From Desulfuromonas acetoxidans DSM 684 (GTDB taxonomy: Bacteria > Desulfobacterota > Desulfuromonadia > Desulfuromonadales > Desulfuromonadaceae), in assembly GCF_000167355.1 (NCBI RefSeq), contig NZ_AAEW02000006.1, positions 1 through 64,000 on the forward strand: a stretch of 64,000 nucleotides of DNA. Reading direction: 5' to 3'. Below the pieces are notes generated by a model, which saw nothing but the letters and a program-made list of their open reading frames with translations, searched no databases and was not told where the DNA came from. Both the position numbers and the translations under genes were made by a program. This document shows positions 16,346-25,580 of this stretch, in pieces. Position 1 is the stretch's first letter. Every line of letters starts with the position of its first letter.

Positions 16346-19300
16346 TTATTTACTGGGTTGGTGAGAAACTTCATTGTGGTGTTCGGTGGATTCCGCAAGA
16401 TTTCTGGATTTCCACACGTACCAGATCACGGGGTAAACAAGCAGTTCCATGATTGCCGAGGTCGTCACTCCGGCGACCATGGGCGCGGCAATCCGTTTCA
16501 TAATTTCCGAACCGGTGCCGTGGCTCCACATGATCGGTGCCAGCCCGAGAATGACGGTGCCGACCGTCATGACTTTGGGGCGAATGCGCTTCACGGCCCC
16601 ATCGAAAATCGCCAATTTCAGATCATGACGGTTCACCAGCCGTCCTTCGTTCCGCCACTGATCTTCCGCCATCGACAAATAGAGCATCATGATGACACCG
16701 GTTTCAGCATCGAGACCTGCCAGGGCGATGAGTCCGACCCACACAGCGACCGACAGGTTGTAATCGAGCGCATAGAGGCACCAGAACGCGCCGACCAGTG
16801 AAAACGGCATGGCCAGAAAAACAATGGCGGTCTTCATCGGGCAGCGGGTGCTGGCATAAATGAGAATAAAGATCACCACCAGAGTCAGCGGCACGATCAT
16901 CAGCAACCGTGACCGGGTCTGCTGCATATATTCAAACTGCCCGCTCCACACCAGACTGACACCTGCCGGTAACGGGACCTGCGCAGCCACCGCCTGATGG
17001 GCACGCTGCACATAGCCACCGACATCATCGGTGTTGAGATCCACATAGACCCACAGGGTTTTGCGGGCATTTTCACTCTTGATGGCTGCCGGGCCCGATT
17101 TCACCGACACCTGGGCCACCTCTTTGAGCGGCACCGAGCGCCCGGATGGCGCGGCAAGGCGCACCTGATCCAACGCGTCAAGATCACTACGGTAATCACG
17201 GGCATAGCGCACATTCACCGGATAACGCTCGGCCCCTTCAACCGTGTGGGTCACGGTCATGCCACCAATGGCGGTTTGGATCACATCCTGAACCGCCCCG
17301 ACGGTCAGGCCATGGCGAGCGGCAGCAAGCCGATCAATGTCAATATCCACATAGCGTCCGCCCATCACCCGTTCAGCATAAACACTCAGCGTATTAGGGA
17401 GTTGACCGACGACGGCTTCAAGCTGTTGTCCCACCTGATTGAGGGTTTCCAGATCAGTGCCCTGAACCTTGATCCCCACCGGGGTTTTGATGCCGGTGGA
17501 CAGCATATCGATGCGGGTCCGGATCGGCATGGTCCAGGCATTGGTCAAACCGGGGAACTGGATGGCCTGATTCAACAAAGTGACCAGTTCCTTACGGGTA
17601 ATGGGACGCTGATCCGGCCACAGGGTGCGTAAGGGGTGTTGCAGGGCTTGCGGCCAATCGCTGTAAAAACGCTCGACAGTAATCCGTCGCCAATAGCGCT
17701 GGTCTTTCAATTGAATGGTTGTCTCCAGCATGGATAACGGGGCCGGATCGGTGGCGGTTTCCGCCCGACCGGCCTTGCCGAACACATTGGCCACTTCTGG
17801 AAATGAGGCGATGATTTTGTCGGTCTGCTGTAACAGCTCTCGCGCTTTGTTCGTGGAAATGCCCGGCAGAGTGGTCGGCATATAGAGCAGATCACCCTCA
17901 TCGAGCGGCGGCATAAACTCCGACCCCAGATGAGACAATGGATAGAGCGACGACAACACCAGCACCAGTGTGACCAGCAACGTGGTTTTGCGCCAGCGCA
18001 GCACCAGAGCCACCAAAGGATGGTAGAGACGCATCAACAGCCGATTGATGGGATTGGCCTGCTCCGGGCGGATGCGTCCGCGGACAAACCACACCATCAA
18101 CGCCGGCACCAGGGTCACGGCCAGCACCGCGGCAGCGGCCATGGCATAGGTCTTGGTATAGGCCAGCGGTTTGAACAGGCGTCCAGCCTGATCGGTCAGA
18201 GTAAAAATCGGCAGGAACGACAGGGTGATCACCGCCAGGGAGAAAAACAGGGTCGGTCCCACCTCCTGGGCGGCACGCAAAATCACCTGCTGGTGGGGTT
18301 CGTCACCACTGGGATGCTCCAAGTGTTTATGGGCATTTTCGATCATGATGATCGACGCATCGACCATGGCGCCGATGGCAATGGCTATGCCGCCCAGACT
18401 CATGATATTGGCGTTAATCCCCTGCCCGTTCATGATCAAGAACGCCATGAGAATCGCCACCGGCAGTGTCAGCACCACCACACCGGCACTGGGCAGGTGA
18501 AACAAAAACAGGACGATCACTAATGCCACCACCACGCACTCTTCAATCAGTTTGGTGCTGAGGTGATCAATGGCCCGCTCAATCAGAGCGGAGCGGTCAT
18601 AAACCGGGTGAATGGTTACCCCCTCGGGCAAACCGGCCTGTAATTCTGTGAGGCGCTGTTTGACGCGCTCAATAGTCGCCAGGGCATTCTCACCGGAACG
18701 CATGACAATGATGCCGCCGACGGTTTCCCCATCACCATTGGATTCGGCCACGCCACGGCGCAACTCCGGTCCGATCTGAATCCGCGCCACATCGCCAAGC
18801 AGGACGTAGCGACCACCCACTTCACGCAGTGGAATCGCTTCGAGATCAGCCACGGAGCGGATATAGCCGAGACCGCGCACCATGAACTCAGTTTCGCCCA
18901 TCTCAAGCAGGCGGGCACCGACATCCTCATTGCTCGCGGCAATGGCTCGGCGCACCTCAGCCAGAGTCAGGCCGTAGCCACGCAGCCGGTTGGGATCGAT
19001 CCGTACCTGATATTGTTTGACATAGCCTCCGATGCTCGCCACCTCGGAAACCCCTTCGACGGCAGTCAGCTCATAGCGCAGAAACCAATCCTGAATGGAG
19101 CGCAATTGCTGCAAGTCATGCTGATCACTGGTCACTTCATACTGGTAGACCCAGCCGACACCGCTGGCATCCGGCCCCAGACTGGGAACCACGCCGTCCG
19201 GCAGTTGACCGGCAGCGGTGTTAAGGGATTCGAGCACGCGCGCCCTGGCCCAGTAAAGGTCGGTGCCGTCCTCAAAAATCACGTAGACAAACGAACTGCC

Positions 19301-19564
19301 GAAAAACGAATAGCCACGCACCGTCTTGGCCTGGGGAACAGACAGTAGACGCGTGGTCAACGGATAGGTCACCTGATCTTCCACCACTTGGGGGGCTTGC
19401 CCGGCGTAATCGCTATAGACAATCACCTGCACGTCGGACAAGTCGGGAATGGCGTCCACCGGCGTTGCGCGCAACACGTAAACACCGGCCATCACCAGCA
19501 CCAGAGTGATCAGCACCACGAGGAAACGATGACGCACGGAGGCAGCAATCAGTGCTTTGAGCAT
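16346..19564 (-). CDS. cusA: Copper/silver RND efflux pump, inner-membrane subunit
   Basis: Proton-driven pump of the tripartite CusCBA complex that exports Cu(I)/Ag(I) from the periplasm. The 1072-aa length is usual for heavy-metal RND proteins. It has one N-terminal membrane helix, two large periplasmic loops and a membrane helix carrying IGAMVDASIIMIENAHK, the pattern of monovalent-metal (CusA) pumps rather than the DFG-type motif of CzcA. The C-terminal half repeats the layout (GLIALAGLDAETGVIMMLYL). The upstream gene is cusB, ending 43 bp before this start; the Met/His-rich gene follows at 12 bp. Substrate choice is inferred from the motif and neighbours. Confidence 0.93.
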   Translation of the reverse strand: MLKALIAASVRHRFLVVLITLVLVMAGVYVLRATPVDAIPDLSDVQVIVYSDYAGQAPQVVEDQVTYPLTTRLLSVPQAKTVRGYSFFGSSFVYVIFEDGTDLYWARARVLESLNTAAGQLPDGVVPSLGPDASGVGWVYQYEVTSDQHDLQQLRSIQDWFLRYELTAVEGVSEVASIGGYVKQYQVRIDPNRLRGYGLTLAEVRRAIAASNEDVGARLLEMGETEFMVRGLGYIRSVADLEAIPLREVGGRYVLLGDVARIQIGPELRRGVAESNGDGETVGGIIVMRSGENALATIERVKQRLTELQAGLPEGVTIHPVYDRSALIERAIDHLSTKLIEECVVVALVIVLFLFHLPSAGVVVLTLPVAILMAFLIMNGQGINANIMSLGGIAIAIGAMVDASIIMIENAHKHLEHPSGDEPHQQVILRAAQEVGPTLFFSLAVITLSFLPIFTLTDQAGRLFKPLAYTKTYAMAAAAVLAVTLVPALMVWFVRGRIRPEQANPINRLLMRLYHPLVALVLRWRKTTLLVTLVLVLSSLYPLSHLGSEFMPPLDEGDLLYMPTTLPGISTNKARELLQQTDKIIASFPEVANVFGKAGRAETATDPAPLSMLETTIQLKDQRYWRRITVERFYSDWPQALQHPLRTLWPDQRPITRKELVTLLNQAIQFPGLTNAWTMPIRTRIDMLSTGIKTPVGIKVQGTDLETLNQVGQQLEAVVGQLPNTLSVYAERVMGGRYVDIDIDRLAAARHGLTVGAVQDVIQTAIGGMTVTHTVEGAERYPVNVRYARDYRSDLDALDQVRLAAPSGRSVPLKEVAQVSVKSGPAAIKSENARKTLWVYVDLNTDDVGGYVQRAHQAVAAQVPLPAGVSLVWSGQFEYMQQTRSRLLMIVPLTLVVIFILIYASTRCPMKTAIVFLAMPFSLVGAFWCLYALDYNLSVAVWVGLIALAGLDAETGVIMMLYLSMAEDQWRNEGRLVNRHDLKLAIFDGAVKRIRPKVMTVGTVILGLAPIMWSHGTGSEIMKRIAAPMVAGVTTSAIMELLVYPVIWYVWKSRNLAESTEHHNEVSHQPSK

Positions 19565-19607
19565 GACTCTCTCCTTTCATCAAAGTGGTGTACGACGCTC
19601 ACTCGCA

Positions 19608-21053
19608 TCAAAACAACGCCTCCAGATCAGCGGATGGTTCAGGCGCTGTTTCTTCAGCGTTATCCATGGTCATTTTGCGCAAAGCCTCACGCAGTTGCGT
19701 CTCGGAATCAAGCAGGAACTGGGCGGAGACAACAACCTTTTCCCCATCAAATAAACCCTGCTGAACGGCGACGCGGCCCTGATCATCACGCGGACCCAAT
19801 CGAACCGGACGCGGTTCAAACGTGCCGCCCGGACGGGCGATAAACACCAGCTGCCGCTCGCCACTGTCCACCACGGCATCGGCAGGAATCAGCAGGGCAT
19901 CGTTTTGCGGCGGCAAGGTGATCACCACATCGACAAAGCGTTGCGGCTCCAAAGAGCCATCGGCATTATTCAGCACAATCCGCGCCTGCACGGTCTGGGT
20001 CAGCGTATCAACATACGGATACAGATAATCGATTCGGCCACTGTAGCCCCGTGTGGGGCGGCTATCGCCCGGGATGGCAACCGTCACCGGCAAGCCTTCA
20101 CTGACGCGCGCGCGATCCTGTTCATAAATCTCCGCCTGCACCCACACCTGGCTGAAATCGCTGAGTTCAAGCAGCGTCTGCCCGGCCTTGACGGCTTCTC
20201 CTTCGCGAACATTCTTCATCGTCACCACACCGTTGTGCGGCGCATACAGGGTCATGGTTTTACGCACCTCATCGCGTTTTAACAGCGCATCAATCTGCGC
20301 CGTGGTGATGTCCCAACGCTGCAGGCGAATACGCGCTGACTCAAACAGGCGATCTGCCGACTCACGTAATGCGCTGTCGGCTTTGGGGTCCAGGTTGTGA
20401 CGATAACGGGCAGCGAGAAGCAATTCCTGCTGGGCAGACACCAGTTGCGGACTATACAGCTCCAGCAACGGTTGACCGGCTTTGACCTGCTGGCCGGTGA
20501 CATTGACAAACAGCCGTTCCACCCACCCGGCAATTTTGCTGTTAATGTTGTATTGGCCTTGCTCATCAATATGCACCCGGCCGATGGTACGCAAGGTGGC
20601 ACTCAACGTGCCACGCTCCACCGTGGCCGTGCGGATGCCCATATTTTGAACCATCACCGGATCAATATGGATCACCGAACCATAGGTGGCATGGCCTTCA
20701 TAAACCGGCACCAGCGGCACACCGGCTGGCGAAAGCCCCTCATCGTGACGAACAAAGGTCGGATCCTCGGGATCAACCCAGTATTTGATGGTGGCCGCTG
20801 GCGTTTCAGCGGTTTGCCCTTGCGAAGACTGAATCAAAGGAGTCAACTCCATCGCGCAAATGGGGCACAGTCCCGGTTCATCACGGATCACCTGCGGATG
20901 CATACCGCAGGTCCACTGCTGGTGCTGTTCCGTTTCATCGTGCTGATGGACGGCCTGTTTTCCAGAGGAATGTCGCGTCTCGGTCAAAACAAAAACAGCA
21001 GCAAAGGCGGCAATCATGGCCACACCGATAAACCAGACAGTTCGCTTCATCAC
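19608..21053 (-). CDS. cusB: Copper/silver RND efflux adaptor (periplasmic membrane-fusion protein)
   Basis: Bridges CusA and CusC and binds metal. The 481-aa protein has an N-terminal membrane anchor (about 5-23), then a His-rich stretch and a heavy-metal-binding domain (about 47-75) of the form W-T-C-G-M-H-P ... C-P-I-C-A-M-E-L. Most relatives have CPICGM; here the Gly is Ala. The lipoyl, alpha-hairpin and beta-barrel domains of an RND adaptor follow (about 120-420). The stop of cusC overlaps the start of this gene by 4 bp (ATGA), so the two are translationally coupled. Confidence 0.93.
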   Translation of the reverse strand: MMKRTVWFIGVAMIAAFAAVFVLTETRHSSGKQAVHQHDETEQHQQWTCGMHPQVIRDEPGLCPICAMELTPLIQSSQGQTAETPAATIKYWVDPEDPTFVRHDEGLSPAGVPLVPVYEGHATYGSVIHIDPVMVQNMGIRTATVERGTLSATLRTIGRVHIDEQGQYNINSKIAGWVERLFVNVTGQQVKAGQPLLELYSPQLVSAQQELLLAARYRHNLDPKADSALRESADRLFESARIRLQRWDITTAQIDALLKRDEVRKTMTLYAPHNGVVTMKNVREGEAVKAGQTLLELSDFSQVWVQAEIYEQDRARVSEGLPVTVAIPGDSRPTRGYSGRIDYLYPYVDTLTQTVQARIVLNNADGSLEPQRFVDVVITLPPQNDALLIPADAVVDSGERQLVFIARPGGTFEPRPVRLGPRDDQGRVAVQQGLFDGEKVVVSAQFLLDSETQLREALRKMTMDNAEETAPEPSADLEALF

Positions 21054-22381
21054 ATCTCCTTTTTGGTTAACGGTAATGAGGACACCATGTCATCACCCGC
21101 CAGCTCTACCAGGGTTGCCAAGGCCACTTGATGATCACGCCGTACAGCATCGTAGTCCTGTAAGCGTTTGCGCCAGGATTCGAGACTTTTCAAGACATCG
21201 GTGAAACTTTCCAGATCGTTTTCATAGGCGCTAAGACGGGAACGATAATGCAACTGCGCCTGGGCCAGAATGCCCGCCCGGTACAGTGACTCGCGTTGTT
21301 GTGTGCTACGTAATTGCGTGCGTAACGCGAAGACCTCCTGATCCATCTGCTCCTGATATTCCTGCCAACGGTTAACGGCACCACGCTGTTGCGACTGGGC
21401 CGCAGCAATCTGTTCTCGTTGCTTATCCTGAAAAACCGGCAAATTTAAACGCAGCTCCGCGCCGATAAAGTCAGTGCCGTCATCCATGGCCGTAGCCTGA
21501 CGCTGACGATAACTGAGGCCAACGGTAAAATCAGGGTAGCGGTCTAATTCAGCAAGAGTGTGTTGGTGTTCGGCACGACGAATCTCTGCCTGATATTGGC
21601 GAGCACGCGGACTGGTGACACGCGCTTGGCGACCAACCTGTTGCCACCAGTCGTTGTTGTTTTCCAGAGCGGTCAAAGGAAGTGTTTCCGGCAGCATCAC
21701 ACTATATTCTGCGGGACGGCTACGTAGTCGATTTAGCAAGGCGAGTTGTTCACGTTGCTGTTGTTGGAGCAGAATCAGCTGTTCACGCAGACGAGAAGCG
21801 GTCAGTTGTGCTTCGACGACTCCGGCCTGAGATTCAAGACCGGAACGGTAGCGGCTTTCACCCAACGCAATCAGGTAATCCAGTTCAACTAATTCGTCTT
21901 CAATCCGCTGCCGGGAACGATCGACATACCACAACGCATAATAGATCTTACGTCCTTGAGCTACGCTTCGTGTAATCAGGTCCTGATAACGGGCCTTGGC
22001 TGAATTGGCCTGTGCCTGAGCAGCCAGGCCACGCTGTTCACGCTTTCCCGGAAAGGGAATCGGCTGAAACAACCGAATCTCATTGCCGGTCATGGCACTT
22101 TCATCGCTACGCAAACTGTCAACGGGATAGTTGCTCAGGGCAATAGACAGTTGCGGATCGTCGAGTGAACGCGCAGGAACCACCTGGTGCTGCAGAGATT
22201 GCCAATCGTCGAACACACTACGAACGGATGGATTGCGCTGGCGGATATCCTGGCTGATGATCTGCGGAACGCCTAGAGCATCAAGCGCGCCAGCCCAGCA
22301 GTTGCTGCCCAAGACATAAAAACCCAGCAAAACAACAACACATGACACGATCCGATTTTTTGGCAACGCTAGTTTCTTCAT
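21050..22381 (-). CDS. cusC: Outer-membrane efflux protein, TolC/CusC family
   Basis: Outer-membrane channel of the efflux complex, first gene of the operon. The 443-aa product has a signal peptide (about 1-30, ending CWA) and two repeats of long amphipathic helices rich in Gln, Arg and Leu, as in OEP-family proteins. No lipobox is visible, whereas E. coli CusC is a lipoprotein. The ATG at 22381 has no obvious ribosome site, so the start is uncertain. A 16-bp palindrome shared with the histidine kinase gene lies 93 bp upstream. A partial sigma-54 match (TGGCATG-N4-CTGTA, minus strand, about 22410-22395) is present but places the transcript start almost on the ATG. Confidence 0.88.
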   Translation of the reverse strand: MKKLALPKNRIVSCVVVLLGFYVLGSNCWAGALDALGVPQIISQDIRQRNPSVRSVFDDWQSLQHQVVPARSLDDPQLSIALSNYPVDSLRSDESAMTGNEIRLFQPIPFPGKREQRGLAAQAQANSAKARYQDLITRSVAQGRKIYYALWYVDRSRQRIEDELVELDYLIALGESRYRSGLESQAGVVEAQLTASRLREQLILLQQQQREQLALLNRLRSRPAEYSVMLPETLPLTALENNNDWWQQVGRQARVTSPRARQYQAEIRRAEHQHTLAELDRYPDFTVGLSYRQRQATAMDDGTDFIGAELRLNLPVFQDKQREQIAAAQSQQRGAVNRWQEYQEQMDQEVFALRTQLRSTQQRESLYRAGILAQAQLHYRSRLSAYENDLESFTDVLKSLESWRKRLQDYDAVRRDHQVALATLVELAGDDMVSSLPLTKKEM

Positions 22382-22473
22382 GCCAAAAACAAACTACAGA
22401 AAGCATGCCATACTATTTTTATCAATAATTTTAGCTGGTTGGAGAAAAATAAAAGGTGGACGTAGAGATGAAG

Positions 22474-22489
22474 TGTAGATTATTCTACA
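22474..22489 (-). promoter_or_regulatory. 16-bp palindromic operator upstream of cusC
   Basis: TGTAGATTATTCTACA, extended by one pair to 18 bp (22473-22490), differs at one position from the palindrome before the kinase gene at 14556-14571. It lies 93 bp upstream of cusC, a normal distance for an enhancer site of a sigma-54 activator. It could also act on the divergent gene at 22681. Confidence 0.65.
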
Positions 22490-22680
22490 CCCAAGTAAAC
22501 AATAGTCCACACTTCGCAGTGGGGGGATATAACAAACGAAGCCTGTTCTCATTTCTGAATGTCGAGGCAAAACTCCAAAAGCGTATAACTCACCATTTAA
22601 CAACTCTTCTCGACACAATTTACCTGTTTCAAACATTTACTCAGTTGACAGCCACTCGTTGTTCATGTTCTTTATGAGCT

Positions 22681-23178
22681 ATGAAAAGACTCATAATACT
22701 TCTTATGGCTATAGCCTTTTGTTCCGTTACCACACTCCCCACTCAGCTTGCAGCACAAACAGATGCCAGCCTGGGAGATGCGGATGAGCAAAACCCGGAA
22801 TCATTTGAAAAAAAAGAGGATCAGCCTGAGCGCGAAAAAAAAGGCAACATCCTCAATATTATCCTCGACAAAACACCTGCAATGTCGACAGAACGCGGCA
22901 CTCTGGTCATTGACGCTTACATTGACAGCAACAGCAACAGCTTGTGGGATGCGGAAGAACCCGACCTCAAAGGGGAAATTGTCTGCACCATTGATGACCT
23001 CGACTATCCAGTTCCGGCGTTTATCCCCGGCCTCGACTACAATGCCCGCTACAAAATCAGCTGTCAGGGTGCAGGGCATTACCAACCAACCGCCTCACAA
23101 AAAAATGTGCTGATCGCCCGGCGTGGCCAAATCATCAAAATGACCATCCCCTGCCGTAAAACATCCTCGGCGGAATAA
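22681..23178 (+). CDS. Secreted protein with a calcium-loop-like motif, unknown function
   Basis: The 165-aa product has a signal peptide (about 1-25, ending QLAAQ), a charged Glu/Lys linker (about 30-55) and a compact domain with D-S-N-S-N-S-L-W-D-A-E-E (about 83-94), which resembles Asp/Asn-rich Ca2+-binding loops. Two cysteines flank the later part. No ribosome site is obvious before the ATG. I do not recognise the family. It is divergent from the cus operon and ends about 18 bp before the rpoH promoter region, so it may be transcribed separately from both. Confidence 0.55.
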   Translation: MKRLIILLMAIAFCSVTTLPTQLAAQTDASLGDADEQNPESFEKKEDQPEREKKGNILNIILDKTPAMSTERGTLVIDAYIDSNSNSLWDAEEPDLKGEIVCTIDDLDYPVPAFIPGLDYNARYKISCQGAGHYQPTASQKNVLIARRGQIIKMTIPCRKTSSAE

Positions 23179-23201
23179 CACACTCAGACTCCCTATTGAC
23201 A

Positions 23202-23231
23202 AATTTCGCACCGTTTTGGTGGTGCTAAATT
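23202..23231 (+). promoter_or_regulatory. Second, imperfect inverted repeat before rpoH
   Basis: AATTTCGCACC (23202-23212) and GGTGCTAAATT (23221-23231) are complementary except for one position, with an 8-bp spacer. The GCAC/GTGC cores resemble a shortened CIRCE site and directly follow a TTGACA (23196-23201). It may be a degenerate or auxiliary HrcA site. Confidence 0.4.
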
Positions 23232-23236
23232 TTTTA

Positions 23237-23265
23237 TTGCGTAAAATCAGCACCATGACTACAAT
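23237..23265 (+). promoter_or_regulatory. Sigma-70 promoter of rpoH
   Basis: TTGCGT (23237-23242), a 17-bp spacer, then TACAAT (23260-23265). The predicted transcript start, about 23272, falls inside the CIRCE operator that begins 3 bp after the -10 element. Confidence 0.75.
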
Positions 23266-23267
23266 TG

Positions 23268-23294
23268 TTAGCACTCAAGGCAAGAGAGTGCTAA
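23268..23294 (+). promoter_or_regulatory. Perfect CIRCE operator (HrcA site)
   Basis: TTAGCACTC-N9-GAGTGCTAA, matching the CIRCE consensus at every position. It overlaps the predicted transcript start and lies 37 bp upstream of the rpoH ATG. CIRCE is the known binding site of the heat-shock repressor HrcA. Confidence 0.95.
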
Positions 23295-23330
23295 CAGAAT
23301 TAACACCAATCAAAGAGAGGATTGAAGAGC

Positions 23331-24179
23331 ATGTCAAATCTCCCCTTGGTTATTGACGGTTTTGATCATTATATGGCTCAGATCAGCCAGTTTGAACCTC
23401 TGGACCGTGAGACCGAGTATGAGCTGGCTAATCGCTACCGCAAAAACAACGATCTCGATGCTGCCCACAAACTGGTGTGTGCCAACCTGCGTTTTGTTGT
23501 CAAAATCGCTTATGAATACCAGGCCTACGGCCTGAAAATGATCGACCTGGTTCAGGAAGGCAATATCGGTCTGATGAAGGCCATTAAAAAATTTGACCCG
23601 GATCGCAATATCCGCCTGATCAGCTATGCCGTGTGGTGGATACGCGCCTATATTCACAACTACATCATCAACGCTTGGTCCCTGGTCAAAATCGGCACAA
23701 CTCAGGCCCGAAAAAAGCTATTTTTCAAGCTCAAACAAACGCGCGATGCCCTGCAAAAAATGGGAAATGATGCGGACCATGCCGAGATCGCTCGACAACT
23801 CAATGTGTCCACGGATGAAGTGGCCGAGATGAGTGTCCGGCTGGGGGGCCGGGACAGTTCACTCGATGGTCAACTCACGCCGGACAGCACGACCAGCCAT
23901 CTTGACACTCTGGTTGACCACGACAAAGACCAGGAACAACGGCTCATTGAGCTCGAGCACGAAAGTCTGACCACTCATCGAGTCCAGCAGGCTCTTTCAC
24001 ATCTGAACGAGAGGGAACAGCACATCGTACACAGTCGCATCCTGCAGGACGATAAAGCCACGTTACAAGACCTTGCCGACCAGTACGGGATCAGTAAGGA
24101 AAGGGTTCGCCAACTGGAAAAGCGCGCTCTTGAAAAGCTCAAAAACCTGCTGATTGAACAAGGAGTCGACGCGGCATAA
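23331..24179 (+). CDS. rpoH: Heat-shock sigma factor RpoH (sigma-32)
   Basis: Directs RNA polymerase to heat-shock promoters. The 282-aa protein carries region 2 (FVVKIAYEYQAYGLKMIDLVQEGNIGLM, quoted in part, about 50-80; WWIRAYIHNYI near 105), the RpoH-specific box close to Q-A-R-K-K-L-F-F-K-L-K (about 125-137), and region 4 with a C-terminal helix-turn-helix (YGISKERVRQLEKRA). I chose the ATG at 23331 because AGAGAGG is 10 bp upstream; the in-frame TTG at 23322 abuts that site. A CIRCE operator and promoter precede it, so HrcA repression should control the amount of sigma factor, linking the two heat-shock systems. Confidence 0.93.
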   Translation: MSNLPLVIDGFDHYMAQISQFEPLDRETEYELANRYRKNNDLDAAHKLVCANLRFVVKIAYEYQAYGLKMIDLVQEGNIGLMKAIKKFDPDRNIRLISYAVWWIRAYIHNYIINAWSLVKIGTTQARKKLFFKLKQTRDALQKMGNDADHAEIARQLNVSTDEVAEMSVRLGGRDSSLDGQLTPDSTTSHLDTLVDHDKDQEQRLIELEHESLTTHRVQQALSHLNEREQHIVHSRILQDDKATLQDLADQYGISKERVRQLEKRALEKLKNLLIEQGVDAA

Positions 24180-24284
24180 TTTAAGCTGATGTGAAGATTA
24201 ATGCTTGAGTCGTCGCTGGGGTTGATTTACTATTTACTACTTACCTATTCATGCGCTTTATCAAACGTTTAAAAGGACATCTTC

Positions 24285-25043
24285 ATGCAACGTACTCTTA
24301 TTCTTCTTCTGACCCTTCTGGCCCTGGCGGCCTGTTCATCCAATAAATCTGCAACTCAGACGGCTTCACCTGCGACCAGTGAAGCTATGCGTGAGCTGCA
24401 AAAGGGTGAAATTGCCATGGAGAAAGAGCATTACCTTGCAGCCATTGAACACTGGCAAAAAGTTCGCGACAGCTTCACCTCACCCGAGTTGACAGCCCTT
24501 GCAGAACTGAAGATTGGCGATGCCTATTACGCTCAAGAAGACTATATCTCTGCCGTTGCTTCGTACGAAGACTTTCTCAAGAAGCATCCAGGGCACACAC
24601 AGACAGCATCGGTGATGTATCGTTTAGGCAAATCACACTTTGCCCAACTCCTCAGCGCTGACCGCGACCAGACCGCAACACGAAACGCGTTGGCAACATT
24701 TGAACAACTGCTGAAAAACTATCCGGACAGCATCGATCCCCAGGAGCTGAACAGCTACATTGAGCAGTGCCATAACCGCTTGGCAGCCAATGAAGCTTAT
24801 ATCGGTCGTTTCTACTTGAAAACAAAGCGCTACACGGCTGCAATCAGCCGCCTGGAAAATATCACCAACACCTACCCGAACTATCCCAACCTGACTGGTG
24901 TCCTCTTTGACCTGGCTCGTGCCCAGAAATTCGACGGCAAATCGGATCAGGCATTAGCAACCTTAAGCCTTCTTCAACAGCGCCCTGTTGATGAAGACCT
25001 GCAAGAAGAGATCAACGAGTTTCGCGAAGATCACAATATCTAA
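24285..25043 (+). CDS. bamD: Outer-membrane assembly lipoprotein BamD
   Basis: Essential lipoprotein of the BAM complex that inserts beta-barrel proteins. The 252-aa length fits E. coli BamD (245 aa). A lipobox L-A-A-C17 follows the signal segment. Five TPR-like helical pairs follow, with family hallmarks such as SADRDQTATRNAL (about 125-137) and the N-x-L-A-x-N-E-x-Y-I-G-R-F-Y-L-K stretch (about 165-182). The ribosome site AAAAGGA stands 6 bp before the ATG. It lies 105 bp after rpoH and could be co-transcribed; a strong terminator ends the unit. Confidence 0.88.
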   Translation: MQRTLILLLTLLALAACSSNKSATQTASPATSEAMRELQKGEIAMEKEHYLAAIEHWQKVRDSFTSPELTALAELKIGDAYYAQEDYISAVASYEDFLKKHPGHTQTASVMYRLGKSHFAQLLSADRDQTATRNALATFEQLLKNYPDSIDPQELNSYIEQCHNRLAANEAYIGRFYLKTKRYTAAISRLENITNTYPNYPNLTGVLFDLARAQKFDGKSDQALATLSLLQQRPVDEDLQEEINEFREDHNI

Positions 25044-25072
25044 AGCACCTGACAACCGGTAACAATACGATC

Positions 25073-25101
25073 AAAAAGCCTTCTTTGTTGAAGGCTTTTT
25101 T
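25073..25101 (+). terminator. Rho-independent terminator after bamD
   Basis: AAAAAGCCTTC (25073-25083) and GAAGGCTTTTT (25090-25100) form a perfect 11-bp stem around a 6-base loop, with a T run. Confidence 0.93.
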
Positions 25102-25538
25102 GCTTTCATAACCTCCTTGCCAGCGACCTCCTTATTAAAGAGGGCCTCTCTCCTTAAGATTTTCACCCTGCAAAAACTCTTTCCAGAACTGACTACACAA
25201 TCCACCAAAAAACCAGCTCTAAGACTAGAAATAACACAGCGTTATCCAACAGTTACACAGCACCCGTATACACATAAACTACCAATATGTATACAGTTTT
25301 GCGTTGAACGGGATTATAGGCGCAACAAACAGAGTATTAGAAAGCCAACGTCTACAGAACTCTATAAAACAGATTATTTTTACTATTAATAAAAAAATAT
25401 AAAAATATCCAAACAGAGACTTTTTTTGTTTATTCTCAAATAGTTAGACCAACAAAAACCCCTGGCAGGCCATCAATAAATATTTATTTTAGGTAAATAT
25501 TCGGAAAACCGCAAATCTCAATTTATGCTACATTTCGT
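25102..25538. other. Gene-free AT-rich stretch
   Basis: About 440 bp between the bamD terminator and the CoA-transferase promoter. It becomes strongly AT-rich after 25370. A 90-codon open frame at 25117-25389 has no ribosome site or recognisable sequence and is considered spurious. Nothing else was identified. Confidence 0.5.
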
Positions 25539-25567
25539 TTGACTTAATTATTCACATATATTATACA
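25539..25567 (+). promoter_or_regulatory. Promoter of the first CoA-transferase gene
   Basis: TTGACT (25539-25544), exactly 17 bp, TATACA (25562-25567). Both hexamers and the spacing are identical in the promoter of the second CoA-transferase copy at 29445-29473, although the surrounding sequence differs. Confidence 0.8.
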
Positions 25568-25580
25568 TTCCGATCATAAC

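Noticed and set aside
22382-22410. Possible sigma-54 promoter directly before cusC
   Set aside because: TGGCATG-N4-CTGTA matches the -24 element but the -12 element is poor, and it would start transcription almost on the start codon. Mentioned under cusC only.
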